From positions 1 to 31,871 of the forward strand of contig DASPZU010000074.1 of the NCBI GenBank assembly GCA_035636095.1: 31,871 bases of DNA, written 5' to 3'. Source of the DNA: Gp7-AA10 sp035636095. GTDB lineage: Bacteria; Acidobacteriota; Thermoanaerobaculia; Gp7-AA8. This document shows, piece by piece, positions 15,721-23,593 of the stretch. Each line of letters starts with the position of its first letter. Within the stretch, counting starts at the first letter, position 1. Both the position numbers and the translations under genes were made by a program. Below the pieces are notes generated by a model. It was not told the DNA's origin. It worked only from the letters and a program-made list of their open reading frames with translations, and did no database searches.

Positions 15721-16832
15721 GGCCCTGGCTTTTCTCGCGCTCGGTGGACCTCGCTGTCTTCGGCGGCACCGCGGTGGTGGCCCTCACCGCCGTTGCAGTC
15801 GGATTGCGACTCGGAATCGAAAACGGCGAGATGCCGCCGTGGGCGTGGATCGCGGCCGTGCTTTTCGTGGACGTCGCTCACGTGCACGCAACCCTCTTCC
15901 GAACGTACTTCGACCGCGGTGAGCTCCAGCGCAGGCCGCTGCTGTACACCTTCGTGCCGGCCGCATGCTTCGTCATCGCATTCGCGCTGTATCAATCGGG
16001 CACTTTGATCTTCTGGCGTTGCGCTGCTTATCTCGCCGTCTTTCACTTCGTGAGGCAACAGTATGGATGGGTGGCCCTCTATCGCAGCCGCGGCGGAGAG
16101 AGGGACCGCTTGGGATGGCTGATCGACAGCGCCGCCATCTACGCCGCGACGCTCTATCCGCTGCTTTGGTGGCACACGCACCTTCCCCGAACTTTCTGGT
16201 GGTTCGTTCCGAATGACTTCGCCGCAAATGTGCCGCCGCTGATGATGATGGTTGCCACGCCGCTGTATTGGCTGACGCTGATCGCGTACGCGGCGAGATC
16301 CATCGCGCGCGGTGTTCCAAATCCCGGCAAGGATGTGGTGGTCGTGACGACGGCGCTGTGCTGGTACGTCGGCATCATCGCGCTGAACTCCGACTATGCG
16401 TTCACAGTGACGAACGTCTTGCTGCACGGCGTGCCGTACTTCGCGCTGATTTACTTTTATGGACGCGCGCACGCTTCGCCGCAGTCGCTGGCGCGACGGC
16501 TGCTGCAGCGCGGGCCACTGGCACTCCTCGGCATCGTGTGGGTGCTGGCGTTCATCGAGGAGGCCGCCTGGGATCACGCTGCCTGGCATGAACATCCGCA
16601 GTTTTTCGGCGGACGGCTCACGCTCGATTCCGTCGCGATGTGGCTGGTGCCGCTGCTGGCCGTGCCCCAGCTGACGCATTACGTGCTGGACGGCTTCATC
16701 TGGAAACGGCGAAGCGCTCAACCGCTGTTTGCCCCTCACCCCGTCCCTCTCCCCGCGAGCGAGGAGAGGGAGTTCGGCGGGAGGGCCCTCGCCCCGCGAA
16801 GCGGGGAGAGGGTGGCGCGAAGCGCCGGGTGA
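15717..16832 (+). CDS. unknown polytopic membrane protein with conserved-looking histidines
   Basis: 371 residues from ATG 15717 (ATGA overlap with the amine oxidase). About eight or nine membrane helices. Histidines at helix ends stand out: FVDVAHVHATLFRTYFD, VFHFVRQQYGW, NVLLHGVPYFALIYFYGR, WDHAAWHEH and QLTHYVLDGFIWK. These could form a metal centre as in membrane oxygenases or desaturases, but I cannot assign a family. The last 33 residues (from about 339) are encoded by the palindromic repeat at 16732-16837 and are unlikely to be native. Being last in the polyamine operon, it may transport or further modify the product. Confidence 0.65.
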   Translation: MRPWLFSRSVDLAVFGGTAVVALTAVAVGLRLGIENGEMPPWAWIAAVLFVDVAHVHATLFRTYFDRGELQRRPLLYTFVPAACFVIAFALYQSGTLIFWRCAAYLAVFHFVRQQYGWVALYRSRGGERDRLGWLIDSAAIYAATLYPLLWWHTHLPRTFWWFVPNDFAANVPPLMMMVATPLYWLTLIAYAARSIARGVPNPGKDVVVVTTALCWYVGIIALNSDYAFTVTNVLLHGVPYFALIYFYGRAHASPQSLARRLLQRGPLALLGIVWVLAFIEEAAWDHAAWHEHPQFFGGRLTLDSVAMWLVPLLAVPQLTHYVLDGFIWKRRSAQPLFAPHPVPLPASEEREFGGRALAPRSGERVARSAG

Positions 16833-16837
16833 GGGGG
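16732..16837. repeat. palindromic REP-like repeat (copy 1)
   Basis: CCCTCACCCC, CCCTCTCCCCGCGAGC and complementary GAGGAGAGGG/GGGTGAGGGG blocks form nested hairpins. The 50 bases 16786-16835 recur at 28561-28610 with one mismatch. This is the widespread CCCTCTCCCCGC intergenic repeat type. Here it has entered the 3' end of the 15717 gene and abuts the S46 promoter region. Confidence 0.85.
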
Positions 16838-16840
16838 CGA

Positions 16841-16846
16841 TATCAT
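16841..16846 (+). promoter_or_regulatory. TATCAT -10-like box before the S46 peptidase
   Basis: TATCATTCCCGC directly follows the repeat and lies 22 bases before ATG 16869. An AAAGGAG ribosome-binding site stands between them at good spacing, so this gene, unlike several others here, has a conventional leader. Confidence 0.35.
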
Positions 16847-16868
16847 TCCCGCTCTTAAAGGAGACTCC

Positions 16869-19013
16869 ATGAAGCGAACATGCATCGCCTTGTTTCTGAC
16901 GACAACCTCTCTCCTGGCAGCCGAGGGCATGTGGATGCCGCAGCAGGTGCCGCAGCTCGCGGATGAGCTGAAGAAGATGGGATTGAAGATCGATCCCAAT
17001 CGATTCGCCGATCTCACCGGCGATCCGATGGGTGCCGTGATCTCGCTGGGCGGATGCAGCGCATCCTTCGTCTCGCCCGACGGGCTGGCGGTCACCAACC
17101 ATCACTGTGGGTTCGGCGCGTTGCAGTTCAATTCGACGCCGCAGCGCGACCTGATCACCAACGGCTTCCTGGCCAAGACGCGTGACGAAGAGCTGCCGGC
17201 CGGCCCCGGCTCGCGCATCCTCGTGACCACCAACATCGAAGACGTGACCAGGCGCGTGACCGGCACGTTGACCGCCAAAATGAGCGATCTCGATCGCGAG
17301 AAGGCGCTCGATCGAGCGACCAAGCAGCTGGTCGAAGAATGCGAGAAGCCGGGCGGCGTGCGATGTCGCGTCGCATCATTCTTTGAAGGATCGCAGTACC
17401 TGCGCACGACGCAGATGGAAATCCGCGATGTCCGCCTGGTCTACGCGCCGCCCCTCGGCATCGGCGATTTCGGCGGCGAGACCGACAACTGGATGTGGCC
17501 GCGTCACGTCGGCGATTGGTCGTATCTGCGCGCGTATGTCGGAAAGGACGGCAAGCCGGCCGACTATTCAAAGGACAACGTTCCTTTCCGTCCGATCCAC
17601 ATTCTCAAAGTCTCCGGCGAAGGAGTGAATCCCGGCGAGCTCGTGATCGTGGCCGGCTATCCCGGCCGCACGTTCCGCTATCGCACGTCTTCGGAAGTCG
17701 CGAACATGCAGCAGTACAGCTATCCGACCACCATCAAATACGCGACCGACCTGAACAACATCCTTCGAGAGATGGGAAAGAACAACAAGGCGGTCGAGAT
17801 CGCGAACGCCAACCGCATCAGGGGCAACGACAACCTCCTGAAAAACTACACCGGCACGCTGAGTGGATTTGAGAAGTTCACGATCGTCTCGCAGCGCCAG
17901 CGGCGCGAGAACGATCTGGCGGCATACGTCGCGTCTAACAAGGACGCGCAGAAATACGCCGGCGTGGTCGATCAGATGAACAAGCTCGAAGAGAAGTCGC
18001 GCGCGACGCAGCAGCGCGACACCGTGCTGCAGTGGCTCTTCCGCGGCTCGCCCATGCTGTCGCAGGCAAATACGCTGTATCGGCTGTCGCTGGAACGACC
18101 GAAACCCGATATCGAGCGCAACCAGGGATTCCAGGAGCGCGACTGGCCTCGCATCGGCGAAGCGGTTGCGCGCGCGCAGAAGTCGCTCGAGCCGCAGAGC
18201 GATCGGGCCGGGCTTCGGTACTTCATCAACGAGTCGCAGAAGCTCCCTGCCAGTCAGCGCATCGCCGGAGTCGATGAGTTGATCGCGAAGAACGGCGGCG
18301 TCGACAAGTTCCTCGATCAGCTCTATGGCAATACCAAGATCGCCGATCTGGCGCTTCGGAAGCAGATGCAGACGGAGACCACCGCGCAGCTCGTCGCGCA
18401 TCACGATGCCGAGATCGATTTCGCGGCCGCGCTCTCGCCGCAGCTCCTCGAGAACGAGCGGAAGGAGAAGGAGTTCGCCGGTGCGATGTCGCGCCTGCGG
18501 CCGATGTATATGGAAGCGCTGCGCGTGTCGAGCGGCGGCCGGCTGTATCCCGACGCGAATGGAACGCTGCGGGTGACCTTCGGGAAGGTGGTCGGCTACA
18601 CGCCGAAGGATGCTGTTGTCTACACTCCGAAGACGACGGTCAGCGGAATCCTGCAGAAGAACACCGGCTCGGGCGAATTCGACGCGCCGAAGAACGAGCT
18701 CGACGCGATCCGCGCCAACAAGACCGCCGGCTATGTCGATCCGAAGCTGGGCGAGGTGCCGGTCGATTTTCTCTCCGACGTCGACACCACCGGCGGCAAT
18801 TCCGGCTCTCCGACGCTCAACGCGAAAGGGGAGCTGTGCGGTCTTCTCTTCGACGGCACCTACGAATCCCTCGGCTCCGACTTCGTCGTCGACCCGAACA
18901 TCACGCGCTCCATCCACGTCGACGCCGTCTACATGCTGTGGGTAATGGACGCCGTCGACGGCGCCCACAATTTATTGCAGGAGATGGGATTGCCGGTGCG
19001 GTTCGCGAAGTGA
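16869..19013 (+). CDS. S46-family dipeptidyl-peptidase (DPP7-like)
   Basis: 714 residues, normal for S46 serine exopeptidases that take dipeptides from the N termini of oligopeptides in the periplasm. Signal peptide MKRTCIALFLTTTSLLAAEG. The chymotrypsin-like triad is visible: His in VTNHHCGFG (78/79), Asp206 in TDNWMWPRHVGDW, and Ser645 in TTGGNSGSPTLN. The helical insertion domain lies between (about 270-560). The residue 18 positions after the catalytic Ser decides specificity in the family: Gly in DPP7, Arg in DPP11. Here it is Gly663 (LLFDGTYE), predicting hydrophobic rather than acidic P1 residues. AAAGGAG precedes the ATG. A fragment resembling the last codons recurs at 27931. Confidence 0.9.
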   Translation: MKRTCIALFLTTTSLLAAEGMWMPQQVPQLADELKKMGLKIDPNRFADLTGDPMGAVISLGGCSASFVSPDGLAVTNHHCGFGALQFNSTPQRDLITNGFLAKTRDEELPAGPGSRILVTTNIEDVTRRVTGTLTAKMSDLDREKALDRATKQLVEECEKPGGVRCRVASFFEGSQYLRTTQMEIRDVRLVYAPPLGIGDFGGETDNWMWPRHVGDWSYLRAYVGKDGKPADYSKDNVPFRPIHILKVSGEGVNPGELVIVAGYPGRTFRYRTSSEVANMQQYSYPTTIKYATDLNNILREMGKNNKAVEIANANRIRGNDNLLKNYTGTLSGFEKFTIVSQRQRRENDLAAYVASNKDAQKYAGVVDQMNKLEEKSRATQQRDTVLQWLFRGSPMLSQANTLYRLSLERPKPDIERNQGFQERDWPRIGEAVARAQKSLEPQSDRAGLRYFINESQKLPASQRIAGVDELIAKNGGVDKFLDQLYGNTKIADLALRKQMQTETTAQLVAHHDAEIDFAAALSPQLLENERKEKEFAGAMSRLRPMYMEALRVSSGGRLYPDANGTLRVTFGKVVGYTPKDAVVYTPKTTVSGILQKNTGSGEFDAPKNELDAIRANKTAGYVDPKLGEVPVDFLSDVDTTGGNSGSPTLNAKGELCGLLFDGTYESLGSDFVVDPNITRSIHVDAVYMLWVMDAVDGAHNLLQEMGLPVRFAK

Positions 19014-19284
19014 CGCGCAGACGTCATGCTGAGCGCAGCGAAGGATCTCAAGTTACGGTGGACGTCCTGTCGGAGTGAGATGTGGGACGGGCTTTAAGCC
19101 CGTCTTGTGATCTCGGCGCGGCGGCGGTCGAAATGATCATCGGTAGATCGCCGCGCGACAATCCATCGCCACATCGTTCTTGTCACCGGCAGTCCAATCG
19201 GTATGGCGGCAGATCGAATCGACGCGGCATAATTGCCACTTGGGCCGATGACTTTTTCTTCGCTCGACAAAGTAAACTTAACTC
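19014..19284. other. intergenic stretch with two dispersed repeats
   Basis: No gene is visible. At 19022-19054 lies a GTCATGCTGAGCGCAGCG-type dispersed repeat, related in inverse orientation to 28490-28527. At 19086-19104 GACGGGCTT-T-AAGCCCGTC forms a perfect 9-base hairpin that could stop transcription from the S46 gene but lacks a clear U tract. The remainder up to 19247 is unassigned and marks the left border of the accessory block. Confidence 0.6.
19248..19277 (+). promoter_or_regulatory. candidate promoter of the first cassette-like gene
   Basis: ATGACT (19248-19253), 18 bases, TAAACT (19272-19277), then seven bases to GTG 19285. This is a weak match to a housekeeping promoter, with a start codon at or next to the expected transcript start. 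Confidence 0.35.
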
Positions 19285-19845
19285 GTGCCTTGGCTGAACC
19301 TCGCTGGTCTTCCGCCGAAAACGTACACATGCGGCTGGTGCGGGAAAGTGATTGCAACTGCGAGTGGTTTTCAAACCCAAGCCAATCTTCCGAACGTCCA
19401 ATTTGTCTACATCTGTCCTTTCTGTGACAAGCCAACAATTTTTGAAGAGAAGGGCCAAACGCCAGGCGTGGCGCCGGGCGTCGAAGTCACGCACCTTCCG
19501 CCAGATATCGAGACGATGTACCGTGAAGCTCGCAACTGCGTTGCAATCGCTTCCTACACCTCTGCAGTCCTCAGCTGCAGAAAGCTTCTCATGCACGTCG
19601 CAGTCGCTCAAGGCGCTCCCGTTGGGGAATCCTTTGTAGAGTACGTGGATCACTTAGCAACTGCCGGTTTCGTCCCACCAAACGGTCGCGGCTGGGTCGA
19701 TCACATTCGCAAGAAAGGAAACGAAGCAAATCACGAGATTCGGTTAATGACTCAGTCGGACGCCGAAGATCTAATTTCATTTGCCGAGATGCTTCTCAAA
19801 TTCATTTACGAGTTCCCTCGCCGCGTCCCAGGTGCAGTACCGTAA
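19285..19845 (+). CDS. DUF4145 domain protein with N-terminal zinc-binding cysteines
   Basis: 186 residues from GTG 19285. CGWC (16-19) and CPFC (44-47) form a small zinc ribbon. The C-terminal half is an all-helical DUF4145 domain, recognised by the Y-x2-A-x2-SCRKLLMHVA helix and RKKGNEANHEIRLM. DUF4145 is found alone and in restriction/defence proteins, where it is thought to bind other components or nucleic acid; a specific role is unknown. It is the first gene of the cassette-like array and has no ribosome-binding site, only a TAAACT box seven bases upstream. An ATG-initiated alternative would lose the first cysteines. Confidence 0.75.
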   Translation: MPWLNLAGLPPKTYTCGWCGKVIATASGFQTQANLPNVQFVYICPFCDKPTIFEEKGQTPGVAPGVEVTHLPPDIETMYREARNCVAIASYTSAVLSCRKLLMHVAVAQGAPVGESFVEYVDHLATAGFVPPNGRGWVDHIRKKGNEANHEIRLMTQSDAEDLISFAEMLLKFIYEFPRRVPGAVP

Positions 19846-19987
19846 ATTTATGGCAGCCCACTCCACGCAGCAGCTACCGCGACGGTCTTCGGCCCCGGCG
19901 CTCCCGCGCCTCGTCTTCCGCGCTAAGGTGTGTTTGGGCTTCGGCACGCGGAACCGGCCGCTTGACTGAGCGTGAGATCGTTTAGTC
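19843..19987 (+). other. degenerate attC-like site 1
   Basis: Directly follows the DUF4145 stop (TAA in CCGTAAATT). It contains GCAGCAGCTACCGCGACG, CTCCCGCGCC and GGAACCGGCCGCTTGACTG, which align with the corresponding parts of site 2 (GGAACCGGCCGCGCGGCT). The right box CGTTTAGTC is poor; an alternative right end is GCGTTATC at 19999-20006. Confidence 0.45.
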
Positions 19988-20028
19988 AGAAGACGAAAGC
20001 GTTATCTTTGCCCGAAGGGCGCATCGAG

Positions 20029-20817
20029 ATGCTTTACGCGAGGGGCGATGAGAGCTATGCGGATAGTCCGCGAACAACGAAGATTTATGTTGTCGCGGGC
20101 TATGTGGCGTCCGCCGGCCAGTGGTGGGAGTTTGATCGGCGCTGGCGCAAATCAATGCGCGCTCTCGGCATCGAAACGCTCGGGTGTCATGCTTCAAGGT
20201 GCGCTACGGGCGCAAAGCCTTACCATGACCTCACGCCCCACAAGCGGCACGAAATCCAGCACCGACTCATTCAAGACATCGCAGACAGCGGGATCTTCGG
20301 TTGTGTAGCGGTGAGTGATTTGGACGGATGGAGGAGCAGACGAGAACTGTTCTCCAAGTTTCTTGGCAAGGACCAGAAGAAATTTAACGAACCCCATTTG
20401 CTCGCACACCGACAGTGTGTTCTTTTTATGTTCCACAAAACTGAGTCCGCCACGAAAGAACCAATCGCTTTCGTGTTCGATCAAAACACGGATGCAGGTG
20501 GTCGTGCGCGAGAGTGGTACAACGTGACCATCAGGAGCTCTGCTCTTCCCGCTGAGTTGAGAGCCCGCATGGGTCCCTATGGGGAGGCAGAACGCATGAA
20601 GGTTCTCGGCCTTCAGGCCGCAGATATCCTGGCCTACTCGGCTTTCAGACACTTCAGCGGTAGGCCGTCGTGGCAATGGAATGAACTCATCGAGGCTAAG
20701 CGAGTAGCCGCGATGTTGTTCGACGAGACTTACTGGCAATCGCTTGAGGACGACTTGCGGTTTGCGCACGGAACCGATGCCAACGGAGAAGACGGAGCGC
20801 CTGTGGCCGCTGTCTAA
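20029..20817 (+). CDS. DUF3800 family protein (predicted RNase H-like nuclease)
   Basis: 262 residues from ATG 20029. The N-terminal acidic motif ARGDESYAD fits the DES motif of DUF3800. FVFDQNTD in the middle and LGLQAADILAYSAF near the end give the other acidic positions. The set is consistent with an RNase H-like metal site, and members occur in defence islands and phages, but no activity is established. An upstream GTG (19972) lies within the attC-like palindrome and would add 19 residues before the usual family start, so I prefer 20029. The TAA stop (20815-20817) is inside the TCTAAC box of the next attC-like site. Confidence 0.75.
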   Translation: MLYARGDESYADSPRTTKIYVVAGYVASAGQWWEFDRRWRKSMRALGIETLGCHASRCATGAKPYHDLTPHKRHEIQHRLIQDIADSGIFGCVAVSDLDGWRSRRELFSKFLGKDQKKFNEPHLLAHRQCVLFMFHKTESATKEPIAFVFDQNTDAGGRAREWYNVTIRSSALPAELRARMGPYGEAERMKVLGLQAADILAYSAFRHFSGRPSWQWNELIEAKRVAAMLFDETYWQSLEDDLRFAHGTDANGEDGAPVAAV

Positions 20818-20945
20818 CTCCGCGTCGCAGCCGACTCGGCCAGTACGTGGCGCGACGCTTCCGCGCGCTATGCGTCGCAGCTTGCAGGTGCCGCGGGCGA
20901 ATCTCTCGGAACCGGCCGCGCGGCTAAACGCGTGGTCCGTCAGGG
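20812..20945 (+). other. attC-like site 2
   Basis: The left box GTCTAACTCC contains the DUF3800 stop. GTCGCAGCCGACTCGG forms the inner left arm; GCGACGC and GCGTCGC form a perfect 7-base hairpin in the middle; ACCGGCCGCGCGGCTAAACG is the right arm. The right box is a degenerate CGTCAGG at 20938-20944. The Fic gene begins 41 bases later. Confidence 0.65.
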
Positions 20946-20973
20946 AGACGGAACCACCGCGACGATACCAGAG

Positions 20974-20979
20974 TAAAAT
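20974..20979 (+). promoter_or_regulatory. TAAAAT -10-like box before fic
   Basis: TAAAAT ends six bases before the ATG at 20986, so the transcript would start at or next to the A of the start codon. There is no ribosome-binding site. Confidence 0.4.
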
Positions 20980-20985
20980 CGCGCG

Positions 20986-22347
20986 ATGATTCCGTTCGCT
21001 GAGGTACCGCTCTCAGGCGAACTCCGCGAACAGCTGTTAGCGTTTGCCGCACGCATCGAAGCCTTTCGTAAGGAGGGGCCGCTCGACAGAGTTGCCGTCG
21101 CCAAGTTAGAGGAGCACTTCAAGGCCTCGCACATTTATCACAGCGCAGGGATCGAAGGTAACCGCCTCACATTGCAGGAAACCGTCGTCGTTCTGAAGGA
21201 CGGTGTAGATATCAGTGGTAAGCCGCTGAAGGACAGCGTCGAGGTACGCAACCTCAGCGCGGCTTTCGATTGCCTGGTCGAAATGGCTCAACGGCATGAA
21301 CCCATTCGCGAATCCGATATCCGATCGCTTCACTCACTCATCGTTCGCGATTTGCAATATTCGCCCGGTGAGTACCGCCGCACTGGAGTGATCATCTCGG
21401 GAGCAGAGCACCGGCCGCCGGAACCCCTTGAGGTTGGGCCGCGTATGGGTTCTCTCGTCGCGTGGGTAAACGAGAATATCAACCAAGATCCAATCATCGT
21501 CGCGACGGTGGCTCATCACGAACTCGCTGCGATACACCCATTTCTGGACGGCAACGGCCGCGTCGCACGACTTTTGATGAACTTGGTTTTGCTGAAGCGC
21601 GGCTACCCGATCGCAAACATTCAGCGCGAAGAACGACCTGCGTACTACGACGCGCTGAGCTTCGCCGACGTCGGAATCTATGAGCCAATCCTCGACATGG
21701 TCCTTCGGCGCTCTTCCCAGCTCTTCGCCGAATACGAACGAATACGCGCCGAGACAAAGCGAATGGCGGATTGGGCAGACCGGTGGGGAACGCGTGAGGC
21801 GGAAGTGCTGATGCGCCGTGAGGCGCGAGAAATGGAGCTATGGTCAAGTCGAATACGCCAAATCTTCTTAGAGTTTCAAAAAGCGGCGGAGCTCCTCAAT
21901 GACAAGCTGCAAGAGATCGCCATCGAGTTCCACGACTACCGTAATGCAATAGATTTTGAGAGATATCAAAAACTCCTTGAGGATGGTCGTGTAGAGCAGT
22001 CGAACGCCTTCTCCATCTCATTTCGTCAGCATCGTACTGGGTTGGAAGAGCGCTTCATGTTCCGCTATTACCGAAACTTCAACAAGTTCCCGCCTCGCCG
22101 TCATGTAATTCCTCTCGAAGCAAACTACTTCGATCGCGAGATCAGTAAATATACGCGCCTTTCAGAAGTACCATGGGGCGAAAAGGTCCGCGTGCGGGAG
22201 GTCTATTTCAACGAGCAAGGCGAGTTCGTCCAACGCTACTTCAACCGTGATACAAAGCAAGAAGCTGAACGAAAGGGCGCAACGATTTCCGAGGCTGTTC
22301 AGCAGTTTTTTGAAGACGTCCTGCAAAACATCTTTCATCTTCGCTAA
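20986..22347 (+). CDS. Fic-family AMP-transferase (class II, N-terminal inhibitory helix)
   Basis: 453 residues. The catalytic motif HPFLDGNGRVAR is at 184-195, with His184 as base and Asp188 for the metal. The inhibitory motif SAGIEGN at 53-59 (consensus S/T-xxx-E-G/N, Glu57) is in the N-terminal region, so the enzyme can regulate itself. The GEYRRTGVIISGAEHRPP flap is also normal. Fic proteins transfer AMP from ATP to hydroxyls of target proteins. The C-terminal 230 residues, partly coiled (DRWGTREAEVLMRREAREME), resemble the extensions of larger bacterial Fic proteins with DNA-binding-like ends, although I see no certain HTH. The TAA stop lies in the next attC-like box (GCTAACG). GC content is lower than in the flanking operons. 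Confidence 0.9.
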   Translation: MIPFAEVPLSGELREQLLAFAARIEAFRKEGPLDRVAVAKLEEHFKASHIYHSAGIEGNRLTLQETVVVLKDGVDISGKPLKDSVEVRNLSAAFDCLVEMAQRHEPIRESDIRSLHSLIVRDLQYSPGEYRRTGVIISGAEHRPPEPLEVGPRMGSLVAWVNENINQDPIIVATVAHHELAAIHPFLDGNGRVARLLMNLVLLKRGYPIANIQREERPAYYDALSFADVGIYEPILDMVLRRSSQLFAEYERIRAETKRMADWADRWGTREAEVLMRREAREMELWSSRIRQIFLEFQKAAELLNDKLQEIAIEFHDYRNAIDFERYQKLLEDGRVEQSNAFSISFRQHRTGLEERFMFRYYRNFNKFPPRRHVIPLEANYFDREISKYTRLSEVPWGEKVRVREVYFNEQGEFVQRYFNRDTKQEAERKGATISEAVQQFFEDVLQNIFHLR

Positions 22348-22483
22348 CGGCTGACCAACTCGGCATAGCAGCCGACGCGCCCCTCCCGTCGCCCGGACGC
22401 TTTCGCGCTTCGTGCAAGAGCATCTTGCGCACGCGTGCTAATCTCTAGGAAGGCCGCGCGGCTGAATGCCGTGTCCGTTGGGC
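22343..22483 (+). other. attC-like site 3
   Basis: Left box CGCTAACGG with the Fic stop; GCAGCCGACGCG as inner left arm; TGCAAGA/TCTTGCG central hairpin; AGGCCGCGCGGCTGAATGCC as right arm; right box CGTTGGGC at 22476-22483. The HNH gene starts 15 bases later at 22498. Confidence 0.75.
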
Positions 22484-22497
22484 TGCGCTTAACGACA

Positions 22498-23466
22498 ATG
22501 ACGCCCTCAGTCACAACCATTAAGCGTCTGTTCGCTGTGTCGGGAAACCGATGCGCATTTCCGGCATGCGCTGTGCCGATTGTCGATCGAGTCTCCGGGA
22601 GAATTGCAGGAGAAGTCGCCCACATTAAGGCAAAGAGCCCAAGTGGTCCACGCTTCGATCGGGATCAGACCGATGAACAGCGCCATTCGTTCGAAAATCT
22701 CATGCTCATTTGTCCCCTCCACCATCAGATCATCGACACTGACTTGGTGTCCTATACGGTCGAGCGATTGTCTCGAATGAAGTCCGAGCACGAATCGCAA
22801 TCGGAAAACGTTGGCGACGTCGCCGACGACTTGGTGCAGCAACTCATCAACATATCCGACGTGCGTGTGTCGGGTGGCTCGATCATCGTTTCGTCAGCGC
22901 AATCTGGCGGCCAAGTCGCGCAAACGATCGTCAACGTAGACTCCCAACCCACACGCGCGCCGCTAAACTCTGCCGGGAACAACTTAGAAGGCCTAGCACT
23001 CCGTGAGCTCTGGGACGCCTTTCAAGATGCCTTCTCCTGGGTCTTTCAGGTTGCGTCTCCTCTGCAGGAATTTGAGGATCCCAGCCGGATGAACAGTGCT
23101 CAGTTCGAGGAATTTCTACAACGAGTGGATTTACCCGAATCCGCGAAACAGCAACTCCGGCATTCGTCGGATCGCTGGCGAGACTACGCGAAGATCGAGC
23201 ATCGCAGGAAGCTGGGAGTGGCGGTGAGGAAGCGCGTTGCTTTTCACAACCTTTTGGTAAAACATCGGATCGTTCTAGAGGACGCGATAAAGCAGTTGCT
23301 TAACGACGTTGACAACGAAATGACAGAGGCTCTGAACAAGATGGAGCTCGTACTCGACGGCGAAAGTCGTAACAACTGGCGAGATGCTTTTCACCAAGTC
23401 CACGCGATCGAGGAGAAGATACCCGCGCTCGAAAACTTGATCGCGTCTCGGCTCAGAGGCCGCTGA
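22498..23466 (+). CDS. HNH endonuclease with unknown C-terminal domain
   Basis: 322 residues from ATG 22498. An HNH domain occupies residues 5-85: GNRCAFPAC (Cys19, Cys24), GEVAHIKAKSPSGPRFD (His42 as catalytic candidate), ENLMLICPLHHQIID (Asn67, Cys72, His75/76). A short Gly/Ser-rich linker with SGGSIIVSSAQSGGQ follows, then an alpha-helical C-terminal half (170-322) of unknown family. The linker style is known from defence-related proteins in which HNH is the effector and another domain senses. An upstream in-frame GTG at 22435 falls in the attC-like site and is rejected. The stop (TGA) is at the weak left box of the next site. Confidence 0.8.
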   Translation: MTPSVTTIKRLFAVSGNRCAFPACAVPIVDRVSGRIAGEVAHIKAKSPSGPRFDRDQTDEQRHSFENLMLICPLHHQIIDTDLVSYTVERLSRMKSEHESQSENVGDVADDLVQQLINISDVRVSGGSIIVSSAQSGGQVAQTIVNVDSQPTRAPLNSAGNNLEGLALRELWDAFQDAFSWVFQVASPLQEFEDPSRMNSAQFEEFLQRVDLPESAKQQLRHSSDRWRDYAKIEHRRKLGVAVRKRVAFHNLLVKHRIVLEDAIKQLLNDVDNEMTEALNKMELVLDGESRNNWRDAFHQVHAIEEKIPALENLIASRLRGR

Positions 23467-23578
23467 GCGCAGCGACCCAGTCGCTCCCGCCGAAGTTATC
23501 GTTCGTCGCGGCAACCGGCCTGCCGCTGTGCCTGGCACATGATGGCCGCACGCCGCCGAACCGCAACCACGTTAGGCA
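23461..23578 (+). other. attC-like site 4
   Basis: A left box CGCTGAGCG with the HNH stop is degenerate. The interior has GCGACCCAGTCGCT and GGCCGCACGCCGCCGAA. The right box ACGTTAGGC at 23569-23577 is a perfect attC core site. The next gene starts 16 bases after it. Confidence 0.6.
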
Positions 23579-23580
23579 GA

Positions 23581-23586
23581 TAGAAT
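23581..23586 (+). promoter_or_regulatory. TAGAAT -10-like box inside the cassette start
   Basis: TAGAAT immediately follows the GTTAGGC box and ends seven bases before GTG 23594. This suggests the cassette gene carries a promoter for a leaderless message. Confidence 0.35.
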
Positions 23587-23593
23587 TGCAACC

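Noticed and set aside
17568..18968. 466-codon minus-strand open frame opposite the S46 gene
   Set aside because: The S46 gene shows signal peptide and catalytic triad; the antisense frame has none of these.
19086..19104. Hairpin as a rho-independent terminator of the S46 gene
   Set aside because: The stem is perfect but is followed by TTGTGATC instead of a U run; it is a common dispersed hairpin sequence, so only a possible terminator.
19972..20028. GTG start for the DUF3800 gene
   Set aside because: It lies in the attC-like palindrome and would put 19 residues before the family's N-terminal DES motif.
22435..22497. Upstream GTG start for the HNH gene
   Set aside because: It falls in attC-like site 3, left of its GTTGGGC box; ATG 22498 gives a normal N terminus.
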